Source: Marinibacterium profundimaris (GTDB taxonomy: Bacteria; Pseudomonadota; Alphaproteobacteria; Rhodobacterales; Rhodobacteraceae). Taken from it: DNA of 64,000 nt. The stretch lies in NCBI RefSeq assembly GCF_002210095.1, contig NZ_AQQR01000001.1, forward strand, positions 868,001 to 932,000, in the 5' to 3' direction. A program made the position numbers and the translations under genes. The notes beneath the pieces were generated by a model. It was not told where the DNA came from. It saw only the letters and a program-made list of their open reading frames with translations, and ran no database searches. Below are positions 8,086-16,248 of this stretch, piece after piece. Every line of letters begins with the position of its first letter. The stretch's first letter is position 1.

Positions 8086-9267
8086 ATGCAGCGCCTCGTC
8101 CAGTCCCCCACCGACCCCGCCTTCGTCCAGGACCCCTACCCGGTCTATGACCGCGCCCGCGCCATGGGGCCGCTGGTGTTCTGGGAAGACTACGGCATGG
8201 TCGCCGCCTTCGGCCAGCCCCAGGTCCACGCGCTGCTGCGCGACCGCCGCTTCGGCCGCGAACGCCCCGCCGAGATGCCGGAGGACCGGCCCGCCCATCT
8301 CGCCCCCTGGCTGGCGGTCGAGGACACCTCGCTGCTCGATGCCGAACCGCCGCGCCACACCCGCCTGCGCGGTCTGGTGCTGCGCGCCTTCACCTCGCGC
8401 CGCATCACCGCCATGGCGTCCGACATCACGCAGCTTTGCCACGACCTGGTGGACCGGTTCCCCGAGGGCCCCTTCGACCTGCTGCCCGCCTATTGCACCG
8501 CCGTGCCCGTCACCGTGATCTGCCGCCTGCTGGGCGTGCCCGAGGCCGACGCCGACCGGCTGCTGGACTGGAGCCACCGCATGGTCGCCATGTACCAGGC
8601 CAGCCGCACCCGCGCGACCGAGGACAGCGCCGCCGCCGCCTCGGCCGCCTTCACCGCCTACCTGCGCGACTATATCGACGACCGCCGCAAGACCCCCTCG
8701 GACGACCTGATCTCCAGCCTGATCGCGGCCGAGGAGGACGGCACGAAGCTCTCCACCGACGAGCTGATCGGCACCTGCATCCTGCTGCTGAACGCGGGCC
8801 ACGAGGCGACGGTGCACGGTCTGGCCAACGGGGTGAAGACGATGCTGCGGCTGGGCCTCGACCCGGCCTGGATGGCGCCGGACACCATCGCCGCCACGGT
8901 CGAGGAGATCCTGCGCTACGACCCGCCCCTGCACATGTTCACGCGCTACGCCTACGAGGACATGGAGCTTTTGGGCCATGCCTTCCGCCGCGGCGACGAG
9001 GTCGCGCTGATGCTGGCCGCCGCCAACCGCGACCCCTCGGTCTGGCCCAACCCGGAGGTGTTCGACCCGTCACGCGCCCAGACCACCCACACCAGCCTCG
9101 GCGGGGGCCTGCATTTCTGCGTCGGCGCGCCGCTCGCCCGGCTGGAGATGCAGATCGCCCTGCCCGTCCTGTTCGACCGCTGCCCCGGCCTGCACCTTAC
9201 CGAGACGCCAGACTTCGCCGACACCTACCATTTTCACGGGCTCACACGGCTGGTGGTGGCGCGCTGA
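8086..9267 (+). CDS. Cytochrome P450
   Basis: Soluble bacterial-type P450 monooxygenase of 393 residues with no membrane anchor. The I-helix has NAGHEATVH (the A-G-x-E-A-T oxygen-activation motif), the K-helix has the ExxR motif in EEILRYDPP, and the heme loop is LGGGLHFCVGAPLARLE, whose cysteine is the iron ligand. It needs ferredoxin and ferredoxin reductase partners, and none is adjacent; the fpr-type reductase at 14768 is far away and part of the sulfur block. The substrate cannot be predicted. It shares a 60-base divergent region with dctB, but a regulatory link is not evident. Confidence 0.95.
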   Translation: MQRLVQSPTDPAFVQDPYPVYDRARAMGPLVFWEDYGMVAAFGQPQVHALLRDRRFGRERPAEMPEDRPAHLAPWLAVEDTSLLDAEPPRHTRLRGLVLRAFTSRRITAMASDITQLCHDLVDRFPEGPFDLLPAYCTAVPVTVICRLLGVPEADADRLLDWSHRMVAMYQASRTRATEDSAAAASAAFTAYLRDYIDDRRKTPSDDLISSLIAAEEDGTKLSTDELIGTCILLLNAGHEATVHGLANGVKTMLRLGLDPAWMAPDTIAATVEEILRYDPPLHMFTRYAYEDMELLGHAFRRGDEVALMLAAANRDPSVWPNPEVFDPSRAQTTHTSLGGGLHFCVGAPLARLEMQIALPVLFDRCPGLHLTETPDFADTYHFHGLTRLVVAR

Positions 9268-9300
9268 ACGGGGACCTGCGCCGGTTGCAGGCGTTGCGTC

Positions 9301-9323
9301 GGAGTATTTTTCCCAAGGTGAAG
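9301..9323 (+). repeat. Dispersed TATTTTT...AAG repeat, copy B
   Basis: GGAGTATTTTTCCCAAGGTG then AAG, 34 bases 3' of the P450 gene and in its orientation. It forms an inverted pair with copy C at 9427-9449, between two convergent genes. Confidence 0.7.
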
Positions 9324-9426
9324 ACAGGGGCGCAGCGCGACGCCCCCCACCTTCGGCTTGTTTGCAGATGTCGGATCCCCTGGTTGCAAACTCCGGCACC
9401 ATAGGGCCAGCGTGCGCACCCCATGT

Positions 9427-9449
9427 CTTCACCTTGGAAAAATACCTCC
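9427..9449 (-). repeat. Dispersed TATTTTT...AAG repeat, copy C
   Basis: Minus-strand GGAGGTATTTTTCCAAGGTG then AAG, 3' of the Lrp-type gene and in its orientation. A GGGGGCAGCGCCCCC hairpin lies next to it at about 9470-9486. Confidence 0.7.
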
Positions 9450-9487
9450 GGGGGAGTCGCCAAAGGCGACGGGGGCAGCGCCCCCTT

Positions 9488-9955
9488 CTACCCGTCCAGA
9501 GGCAGCATCGTCGTGGACTTGATCTCTTCCATCGACAGAAGCGCCGTCACGTTGTGCACCCGCACCTCGGAAATCAGCGCCTGGTAGAAGGCGTCATAGG
9601 CCCGCGCGTTTCGCACCCGGACCTTCAGGATATAGTCGATGTCACCCGCCAGCCGGTGCGCCTCCTGCACTTCGGGGCGCTCCTGCAACGCCTTGAGGAA
9701 CTGGCGCTGCCAGTCGGCCTCGTGCGCCGAGGTGCGGATCAGCACGAAGAAGGTCGCCTCGAACCCCAGTGCCTCGGCATCGAGGATCACCGTCTGCTGG
9801 CCGATCACGCCGGCCTCGCGCAGCTTGCGGATTCGGTTCCAGACCGGTGTCTTGGACGACCCGACCGCAGTCGCGATCTCCTCCAGCGACTGGCCCGCGT
9901 CGCGCTGCAGTTCCGCAAGGATTTTCCGATCCGTCTCGTCGATGCGCACCGTCAT
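9488..9955 (-). CDS. Lrp/AsnC-family transcriptional regulator
   Basis: DNA-binding regulator of 155 residues, the normal Lrp length. An N-terminal helix-turn-helix covers about residues 5-55 (MTVRIDETDRKILAELQRD start, SKTPVWNRIRKL recognition helix). The C-terminal RAM/AsnC ligand-binding domain spans about 65-150 and contains the GDIDYILKV core. The ATG at 9955 is chosen over a longer open frame because the family begins with this exact block. It is divergent from cysG with 127 bases between starts, so a role in controlling the sulfur-assimilation operon is plausible. The ligand is unknown. Confidence 0.92.
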   Translation of the reverse strand: MTVRIDETDRKILAELQRDAGQSLEEIATAVGSSKTPVWNRIRKLREAGVIGQQTVILDAEALGFEATFFVLIRTSAHEADWQRQFLKALQERPEVQEAHRLAGDIDYILKVRVRNARAYDAFYQALISEVRVHNVTALLSMEEIKSTTMLPLDG

Positions 9956-10082
9956 TCCGTCTCTCCCGGCATTCGCAAATCTTTTGCCTCCGCAGCATCG
10001 CATCTTGGAACACATGTCCTTATTTGGCCAGAGGCCTAGTGGGAAAGGGGGATTTTTTCCTACATTGAATGGCAGAACAGCC

Positions 10083-11498
10083 ATGGACGCCGCAATGCAG
10101 CACTTTCCGATCTTCCTCGCGCTTTCCGAACGCAGCATCGTCCTCTCCGGCGGCGGCGAGGCCGCGCTGGCGAAGCTGCGGCTTTTGATGAAATCCGAGG
10201 CCGCGATTGTCGTCCATGCCGAAGCGCCCGAGGACGAGATCGTCCGCTGGGCGGCCGATGGCCGGCTGACGCTGGTGCGCCGCCCGCTGGCCGAAGGCGA
10301 CGTGAAAGGCGCGGCGCTTTTCTATGCCGCCGACGAGGACGAGGCCGAGGACAAGCGCACCGCCGCGATTGCCAAGGCAGAGGGCGCGCTGGTCAACATC
10401 GTCGACAACCTCGCCGACAGCGAGTTCATCACCCCCGCCATCGTGGACCGCGATCCGGTCACCGTGGCCATCGGCACCGAGGGCGCGGCCCCCGTTCTGG
10501 CCCGCGCGATCAAGGCCGATCTGGAGGCGCGCCTGCCCGCCACGCTGGGCCCGCTCGCCCGCATCGGCAAGGCCTTCCGCAAGATGGCCGAGGCCCTGCC
10601 TCATGGCCGCGCGCGCCGGGATTTCTGGCAGGATTACTATTTCGACGCCGGCCCCCGCGCGATTGCCGAGGGCGAGGACAAGGTCGATGCCGCGCTGGAC
10701 GACCTGCTGACCCGTCATCTGGGCCGTGAGGCGGCGCCGGGCCACGTGGCCTTTGTCGGCGCGGGCCCCGGCGATCCGGAGCTTCTGACGCTGAAGGCGC
10801 GCAAGGCGCTCGATGCCGCCGACGTGGTGATCTACGACCGGCTTGTCAGCGGCGAGATCCTGGAACTCGCCCGCCGCGAGGCCGTAATGATCGACGCGGG
10901 CAAGGAGGCCTATGGCCCCTCGACCCCGCAGGACCAGATCAATCAGCTGATCACGAAACATGCCGGTGAGGGCCACCAGGTGGTGCGCCTGAAATCCGGC
11001 GACGCCACCGTTTTCGGCCGGCTGGACGAAGAGATCGAGGCCTGCGAGGCCGCCGGTGTCAGCTGGCATATCGTGCCGGGCATCACCTCGGCCTCGGCCG
11101 CCGTGGCCGGGATCGGACAGTCGCTGACCCGGCGCGGGCGCAATGCCTCGGTCCGGTTCCTGACCGGGCATGACATGAAGGGCTTTGCCGAGCAGGAATG
11201 GTCTGACCTTGCCAAGCCCGGCCAGGTCGCCGCGATCTACATGGGCAAGCGCGCCACCCGCTTCGTGCAGGGCCGGCTGCTGATCCATGGCGCCGACCGC
11301 GCCACGCCCGTCACCTTCGTCGAAAACGCCTCGCGCGTGGACCAGCGCGTTGTGTCCTCCACCATCGGGACCATGGCCGACGATCTCGCCAAGGCGGATC
11401 TGACCGGTCCCGCCCTCACCTTTCTCGGCCTGGCGCCGCGCGCCGCGCAAGGCGCCCTGGCCGACAATCCCCATGCCCTTCAAAAGGAGCTCGCCTGA
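10083..11498 (+). CDS. cysG: Siroheme synthase CysG (multifunctional)
   Basis: Makes siroheme, the cofactor of sulfite reductase, from uroporphyrinogen III; 471 residues. The N-terminal part (about 1-200) is the precorrin-2 dehydrogenase/ferrochelatase module, with the nucleotide-binding VLSGGGEAALAKLRLL segment and NIVDN. The C-terminal part (about 215-465) is the uroporphyrinogen methyltransferase, with VGAGPGDPELLTLKA, VIYDRLVS and the VPGITSASA motif. Start codons at 10083 and 10095 are both possible; neither has a strong ribosome-binding site, and the second would begin directly at MQHFPIF. The stop overlaps the next start by one base (TGATG). First gene of the sulfur operon. Confidence 0.96.
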   Translation: MDAAMQHFPIFLALSERSIVLSGGGEAALAKLRLLMKSEAAIVVHAEAPEDEIVRWAADGRLTLVRRPLAEGDVKGAALFYAADEDEAEDKRTAAIAKAEGALVNIVDNLADSEFITPAIVDRDPVTVAIGTEGAAPVLARAIKADLEARLPATLGPLARIGKAFRKMAEALPHGRARRDFWQDYYFDAGPRAIAEGEDKVDAALDDLLTRHLGREAAPGHVAFVGAGPGDPELLTLKARKALDAADVVIYDRLVSGEILELARREAVMIDAGKEAYGPSTPQDQINQLITKHAGEGHQVVRLKSGDATVFGRLDEEIEACEAAGVSWHIVPGITSASAAVAGIGQSLTRRGRNASVRFLTGHDMKGFAEQEWSDLAKPGQVAAIYMGKRATRFVQGRLLIHGADRATPVTFVENASRVDQRVVSSTIGTMADDLAKADLTGPALTFLGLAPRAAQGALADNPHALQKELA

Positions 11499-11809
11499 TG
11501 CCGCCACGCCCCTTCACGCCCAAAGTGGTGACCGCCAATGACCTGCTGGAGGGTGATGTCGTCTACCTCGCCGAGGACGGCAGCTGGACCCGCATCCTGT
11601 CCGAGGCCGCGCTGCTGACCGAGGAAGAGCACGCCAAGGCGCGCCTGGCCGAGGCCGAGACACAGCCCGAGAAGGTCGTGGGCGCCTACCTGACCGACAT
11701 GAAGGCCGGAAAGAACGGCCCCGAACCCGTTCATTTCCGAGAAGATTTCCGCCGCACCGGCCCCAGCAACTATGCCCATGGCAAGCAGGAGGACCTGCAG
11801 CATGTATAA
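11498..11809 (+). CDS. DUF2849 protein of the sulfite reductase operon
   Basis: A 103-residue soluble protein of unknown function that I recognise as DUF2849, a family found between cysG and cysI in alphaproteobacteria. It has a DLLEGDVVYL core near the N-terminus and a C-terminal HFREDFRRTGPSNY segment. No catalytic or metal-binding residues stand out. It is coupled on both sides: one base shared with the cysG stop, and its last eight bases overlap the start of cysI. An accessory role for sulfite reductase is suggested only by that context. Confidence 0.85.
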   Translation: MPPRPFTPKVVTANDLLEGDVVYLAEDGSWTRILSEAALLTEEEHAKARLAEAETQPEKVVGAYLTDMKAGKNGPEPVHFREDFRRTGPSNYAHGKQEDLQHV

Positions 11810-13466
11810 GTACAACGAATTCGACGAAGCGTTCCTTGCCGAACGCAACGCCCAGTTCCGCGCCCAGGTCGAGCGCCGCATCGGCGGCTCGCTCACCGAG
11901 GACGAATTCAAGCCCCTGCGCCTGATGAACGGTGTCTACCTGCAGCTGCATGCCTATATGCTGCGCGTCGCGATCCCCTACGGGACGCTGAACAGCGCGC
12001 AGATGCGCCAGCTCGGGCTGCTGGCCGAGAAGTGGGACAAGGGCTATGGCCATTTCACCACGCGCCAGAACATCCAGTACAACTGGCCGAAACTGCGCGA
12101 TATTCCGGACATGCTCGACGCCCTGGGCGAGGTCGGCCTGCACGCGATCCAGACCTCCGGCAACACGATCCGCAACGTGACCGCCGACCATTTCGCCGGA
12201 GCCACCGCCGAAGAGGTCGCCGATCCGCGCCCCGTGGCCGAGCTGATCCGGCAATGGTCGACCGACCACCCGGAGTTCCAGTTCCTTGGCCGCAAGTTCA
12301 AGATCGCCATCACCGGCGCCGAACATGACCGCGCCGTCATCAAGGCCCATGACATCGGCCTGCGCCTGGTCGAGAAGAACGGCCAGCGCGGCTTCGAGGT
12401 GCTGGTGGGCGGCGGCCTTGGCCGGACACCGATGATCGGCAAGGTGATCCGCGATTTCCTGCCCCAGGCGGACCTGCTGCCGTACCTGGAGGCGATCCTG
12501 TCGGTCTACAACCTGCTCGGCCGGCGCGACAACAAGTACAAGGCCCGGATCAAGATCATGGTCCACGAGCACGGCATCGACGAGATCCGCGCCCGGGTCG
12601 AGGAACGCTTCGCTGCGATCCGTCCGACCTTCTCGGGCGTCGACCAGGAGATTCTGGCCGGGATCGAGGAGATGTTCGCGCCGCCAGCCTTCCGCAACGT
12701 GTCCGACGCGCCATTCAAGGCGGCCTATCACGAGGATCCGGTGTTCCGCTCCTGGTGCGACACCAACCTGTCGGCCCACAAGGCGGACGGCTATGCGATC
12801 GTGTCGATTTCGCTGAAGAAACAGGGCGCCACCCCCGGTGACGCCACGGCGGACCAGATGCGCCTGATGGGCGACCTGGCCGAAAAGTACGGCCATGACG
12901 AGCTGCGCATCAGCCACGAGCAGAACGTGATCCTGCCGCATGTCCACAAGTCCGACCTGCCGGCGCTGCACGCGGCGCTGAAGGAGGCGGATCTGGCCAC
13001 GGCGAACATCGGCCTCGTGTCCGACATCATCGCCTGCCCAGGCATGGATTACTGCGCGCTGGCCACGGCCCGCTCGATCCCGATCGCACAGCAGATCGCC
13101 ACCCGCTTCGAAGAGCTGAAGCTGGAACACGAGATCGGCGAGATGAAGATCAAGATCTCGGGCTGCATCAACGCCTGCGGTCACCATCACGTGGGCCATA
13201 TCGGCATCCTCGGCCTCGATCGCGCGGGCGTCGAGAATTACCAGATCACGCTGGGCGGCGACGGCACCGAAACCGCGAGCCTGGGCACGCGGACCGGACC
13301 GGGGTTCTCTTACGAGGACATCGTGCCGGCCATCGAGCGCATCATGCGGACCTACCTGGACCTGCGCGAGGGCGAGGACGAGACCTTCCTCCAGGCCTAT
13401 CGCCGGCTGGGCATGGATCCGTTCAAGGCAGCGCTTTACGAACAGGAAGCCCTCGCGGCGGAGTAA
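11802..13466 (+). CDS. cysI: Assimilatory sulfite reductase hemoprotein subunit
   Basis: Reduces sulfite to sulfide by six electrons in the cytoplasm, using siroheme and a [4Fe-4S] cluster; 554 residues. Two nitrite/sulfite reductase repeats are visible: a ferredoxin-like half near residues 45-110 (HFTTRQNIQYNW) and another near 330-380 (LRISHEQNVILP). The C-terminal cluster cysteines are in ACPGMDYC and SGCINACGHH. The ATG at 11802 is chosen over an upstream in-frame ATG at 11772 because MYKYNEFDEAFL is the usual N-terminus. No cysJ flavoprotein is present; the ferredoxin-NADP reductase encoded downstream may supply electrons through ferredoxin. Confidence 0.96.
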   Translation: MYKYNEFDEAFLAERNAQFRAQVERRIGGSLTEDEFKPLRLMNGVYLQLHAYMLRVAIPYGTLNSAQMRQLGLLAEKWDKGYGHFTTRQNIQYNWPKLRDIPDMLDALGEVGLHAIQTSGNTIRNVTADHFAGATAEEVADPRPVAELIRQWSTDHPEFQFLGRKFKIAITGAEHDRAVIKAHDIGLRLVEKNGQRGFEVLVGGGLGRTPMIGKVIRDFLPQADLLPYLEAILSVYNLLGRRDNKYKARIKIMVHEHGIDEIRARVEERFAAIRPTFSGVDQEILAGIEEMFAPPAFRNVSDAPFKAAYHEDPVFRSWCDTNLSAHKADGYAIVSISLKKQGATPGDATADQMRLMGDLAEKYGHDELRISHEQNVILPHVHKSDLPALHAALKEADLATANIGLVSDIIACPGMDYCALATARSIPIAQQIATRFEELKLEHEIGEMKIKISGCINACGHHHVGHIGILGLDRAGVENYQITLGGDGTETASLGTRTGPGFSYEDIVPAIERIMRTYLDLREGEDETFLQAYRRLGMDPFKAALYEQEALAAE

Positions 13467-13470
13467 GCAG

Positions 13471-14226
13471 ATGATGCATCCAGCCAACTCACTGAGAGAC
13501 GACGCGGCCATCCCTTTCGAGACCCCGGAAGAGAAGGTCGCCGCTCTCAACAATCGCTACCGGCATCACTCGGCCACCGACGTGATGCAGGGGGCGCTGC
13601 GCGATGCGGGCCGCATCGCGCTGGTGTCGAGTTTCGGCGCGGAATCGGTCGTGCTGCTGCACATGGCGGCGGTGGTGGACAAATCCACCCCGGTGCTTTT
13701 CATCGACACCGAGATGCTGTTCACCGAGACGCTGGAGTACCAGCAGGAGGTGACGGAACGGCTTGGGCTGCGCAATGTGCGCGTGATCCGGGCGGCCGAC
13801 ATCGCGGAAAAGGATCCCTACGGCGCACTGCGGTTCTCGGACACCGATGCCTGCTGCGCGCTGCGCAAGACGATCCCGCTGCAACGGGCGCTTGACGGCT
13901 ACGACGGCTGGATCACGGGCCGCAAGCGGTTCCAAAGCTCGACCCGTGCCGCGCTCGATTTCTTCGAGGTCGAGGACGGCACCGGCCGGATCAAGGTGAA
14001 CCCGCTTGCCCACTGGGCGCCGGAAGACGTCCGCGCCTACATGGACGAGAACCGCCTGCCCCGGCATCCGCTGGTGGCGCAGGGCTATCCCTCGATCGGC
14101 TGCTGGCCCTGCACGTCGAAGGTCGAAGAGGGCGAAGACCCCCGTTCGGGCCGCTGGCGCGACAGCCAGAAGGACGAATGCGGGATCCATTTCGTCGACG
14201 GCAAGGCGGTACGCGGGCCGCTCTGA
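13471..14226 (+). CDS. cysH: Adenylyl-sulfate (APS) reductase, [4Fe-4S] CysH type
   Basis: Reduces activated sulfate to sulfite, thioredoxin-dependent; 251 residues. The ATP-pyrophosphatase-like fold is shown by SSFGAESVVLLHM near residue 55 and by the arginine-rich TGRKRFQSS segment. The two cysteine pairs, DACCALRK (about 128) and GCWPC (about 211), mark the APS-specific type that carries a [4Fe-4S] cluster; PAPS reductases lack them. The C-terminal ECGIH holds the redox cysteine. It follows cysI with a 4-base gap. An ATG at 13474 is an equivalent start. Confidence 0.95.
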   Translation: MMHPANSLRDDAAIPFETPEEKVAALNNRYRHHSATDVMQGALRDAGRIALVSSFGAESVVLLHMAAVVDKSTPVLFIDTEMLFTETLEYQQEVTERLGLRNVRVIRAADIAEKDPYGALRFSDTDACCALRKTIPLQRALDGYDGWITGRKRFQSSTRAALDFFEVEDGTGRIKVNPLAHWAPEDVRAYMDENRLPRHPLVAQGYPSIGCWPCTSKVEEGEDPRSGRWRDSQKDECGIHFVDGKAVRGPL

Positions 14227-14257
14227 CCCCGCGTCGCGCCCCCGGCCGGCGTGGCAA

Positions 14258-14281
14258 GTGAGTATTTGGACAAAGATGAAG
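14258..14281 (+). repeat. Dispersed TATTT...CAAAGATGAAG repeat, copy D
   Basis: GTGAGTATTTGGACAAAGATG then AAG between cysH and the DUF934 gene, same orientation as the operon. Confidence 0.7.
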
Positions 14282-14307
14282 GCACGGGCCTTCGCGAGAG
14301 GATGACA

Positions 14308-14706
14308 ATGACGGTGCTTGTGACCGATACCGGGTTCGGCCCGGAGACATGGACGACGGGCTTTTCCGAGGCGGGCTCGCGAGAGACCGACGAGGGGCTC
14401 GACCTGGCCTCGGACGTGGATCCGCTTGAAGTCGAGCTTGACGGCGTGCCCGCGATCCGCGTGGATTTCCCCAGCTTCGCCGACGGGCGCGGTTTCACCA
14501 TCGCGCGCCAGCTGCGCCTGCGCGGCTTTCAGGGCCGCCTGCGGGCGAAGGGCCACGTCCTGGCCGACCAATACGCCATGGCCCGCCGCGCGGGTTTTGA
14601 CGAGGTCGAGATCGACGAAACCCTCGCCGAGCGCCAGCCGGAGGATCAATGGGTCTTCCGCGCCGACTGGGCTGCGCATAACTATCAGGCGCGCCTGCGC
14701 GGCTAA
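14308..14706 (+). CDS. DUF934 protein of the sulfur-assimilation operon
   Basis: A 132-residue soluble protein matching what I know of DUF934, a family regularly encoded beside cysH/cysI in proteobacteria and of unknown biochemical role. The conserved core is FPSFADGRGFTIARQLRLRG near residues 60-79, followed by GHVLADQYAMARRAGFDEVE. No metal or cofactor motif is obvious. The ATG at 14308 is chosen over 14302 or the longer frame from 14251 because GAGAGG lies seven bases upstream. The longer frame would read through dispersed repeat D. Confidence 0.85.
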   Translation: MTVLVTDTGFGPETWTTGFSEAGSRETDEGLDLASDVDPLEVELDGVPAIRVDFPSFADGRGFTIARQLRLRGFQGRLRAKGHVLADQYAMARRAGFDEVEIDETLAERQPEDQWVFRADWAAHNYQARLRG

Positions 14707-14767
14707 GCGCCGCGACCTGATTCAGATCAAGACGAACACAAGGAGACCGGTTTACCTCGGGCCGGTG

Positions 14768-15646
14768 ATGCACAGAATGACGAACATGACACCCGTGACC
14801 CAAGGCGACCCCGCCGACAAACCCGCCGACAAGCCTGCCGTGAAGGCCCTTCCCGACGCACAGACCGTGACCGCGGTCGAGCATTGGACAGACCAGCTGT
14901 TCTCGTTCCGCGTGACGCGCCCGCAAAGCCTGCGCTTCCGGTCGGGCGAATTCGTGATGATCGGCCTGATGGGCGATCCCGACCCGAAGACCGGCAAGCA
15001 AAAGCCGCTGCTGCGCGCCTATTCCATCGCTTCTCCCGCCTGGGACGAAGAGCTGGAGTTCTACTCGATCAAGGTGCAGGACGGCCCGCTGACCTCCCGG
15101 CTGCAGCATATCAAGCCGGGCGACCAGATCATCCTGCGCCCCAAGCCCGTCGGCACGCTGGTGCATGACGCGCTGCTGCCCGGCAAGCGGCTGTGGTTCT
15201 TCGCCACCGGCACCGGATTCGCGCCCTTCGCTTCTCTCCTGCGCGAACCGGAAACCTTCGAGAAATACGACGAGATCGTCATCACCCACACCTGCCGCGA
15301 CGTGGCCGAGCTGGAATATGGCCATCGCCTGATCGAGGCGCTGAAGGAAGACGAACTGCTCAACGAGGTGATCGGCGAGGGATTCTGGAAGAAGATTCGC
15401 TATTACCCGACTACGACCCGCGAAGAGAGCCCGAAGATGGGCCGGATCACCGATCTGCTGACCAATGGCACCGTATTCTCGGACCTCGGCATTCCGGCAA
15501 TCACCCCGGACACCGACCGCGCCATGGTGTGCGGATCGCTGGGATTCAACACCGACATGAAAGACGTTCTCGAAGGATTCGGCCTGCGCGAAGGGGCCAA
15601 TTCCGACCCCGCCGAGTACGTCGTCGAAAAGGCCTTCGTGGGCTGA
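14768..15646 (+). CDS. fpr: Ferredoxin-NADP+ reductase
   Basis: FAD enzyme exchanging electrons between NADPH and ferredoxin or flavodoxin, about 290 residues. The FAD-binding barrel includes FRSGEFVMIGL and the RAYSIAS motif; the NADP domain has FATGTGFAPF near residue 145 and CGSLGFN near 255. It ends in YVVEKAFVG, the bacterial C-terminal extension whose final residues stack on the flavin. As the last gene of the cys block it probably feeds electrons to CysI, since no cysJ is present. The start is uncertain: in-frame ATGs lie at 14768, 14777 and 14786. AAGGAGA at 14740-14746 is rather far from them, so an alternative start near 14750-14765 is possible. Confidence 0.93.
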   Translation: MHRMTNMTPVTQGDPADKPADKPAVKALPDAQTVTAVEHWTDQLFSFRVTRPQSLRFRSGEFVMIGLMGDPDPKTGKQKPLLRAYSIASPAWDEELEFYSIKVQDGPLTSRLQHIKPGDQIILRPKPVGTLVHDALLPGKRLWFFATGTGFAPFASLLREPETFEKYDEIVITHTCRDVAELEYGHRLIEALKEDELLNEVIGEGFWKKIRYYPTTTREESPKMGRITDLLTNGTVFSDLGIPAITPDTDRAMVCGSLGFNTDMKDVLEGFGLREGANSDPAEYVVEKAFVG

Positions 15647-15666
15647 AAAACACTCTCCAAACACGT

Positions 15667-15693
15667 CCCGATGCCGCCTGGTGTGGCATCGGG
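15667..15693 (+). terminator. Hairpin after fpr
   Basis: CCCGATGCC (15667-15675) and GGCATCGGG (15685-15693) form a nine-base stem with a nine-base loop. No T-run follows directly; one (TATTTTTC) occurs at about 15713. Probably the end of the cys transcript. Confidence 0.5.
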
Positions 15694-15801
15694 GATATAC
15701 CTTACGGGCTGGGTATTTTTCTGACTATCTACGCTTGATTTGAAGAAACTCTTACGTTAACCACAAAGTTACCAAACGTTAAATATCCTGAGGGACCAAT
15801 C

Positions 15802-16248
15802 ATGTTCAACCTGCGACTCGGCACCATTTTCAACGACAATCTGTCGGCTGGCGGCCCTGCAAACATCTTCGTCGGCCTGTCCGGCGCTGATACCATCACC
15901 ACCGACGGCTTCTTTGATTTCGCCTATGGCGGTTACAACAACGACACCATCATAATGGGCACTAACGGCGGCTACGCCCGTGTCTTCGGCGGCGCCGACA
16001 ACGACAACTTCGTCGTCGAAGCCAGCCCGACCTCCTTCAGCTGGACCCGCATCGGCGACTTCCGCGAGGAAGGCGACGACCTGATCTACACCGGTCTGAC
16101 CGACGCAGGTGAAGCCCGCGACCTCAACTATCGCGAGTATGACGGCAACCTGCTGATCAACGTCGACGGCCACCGCCTGTTCCTGACCAACACAACCTGG
16201 GCGGAAGTCGAAGACTACATCGTCTACGACGAAGTGCCGTTCGCCTGA
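15802..16248 (+). CDS. Small RTX-like (calcium-repeat) protein, function unknown
   Basis: 148 residues. I recognise no specific family, but the first half carries imperfect glycine/aspartate nonapeptides like RTX calcium-binding repeats: GLSGADTIT (about 25-33), YGGYNNDTI (42-50) and GGADNDNFV (63-71). The second half (about 75-148) is an acidic, beta-rich domain ending in YIVYDEVPFA. There is no cleavable signal peptide; RTX proteins usually leave by type I secretion with a C-terminal signal, and no such transporter is nearby. GAGGGA at 15790-15795 is a good ribosome-binding site. The leader (15723-15801) is AT-rich compared with its surroundings. It stands alone between two transcription units. 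Confidence 0.72.
   Translation: MFNLRLGTIFNDNLSAGGPANIFVGLSGADTITTDGFFDFAYGGYNNDTIIMGTNGGYARVFGGADNDNFVVEASPTSFSWTRIGDFREEGDDLIYTGLTDAGEARDLNYREYDGNLLINVDGHRLFLTNTTWAEVEDYIVYDEVPFA

Noticed and set aside
15757-15782. CtrA-type sites before the RTX-like gene
   Set aside because: TTAA, TTAC and TTAA occur at 15757, 15769 and 15779, but the gaps (8 and 6 bases) do not fit TTAA-N7-TTAA.
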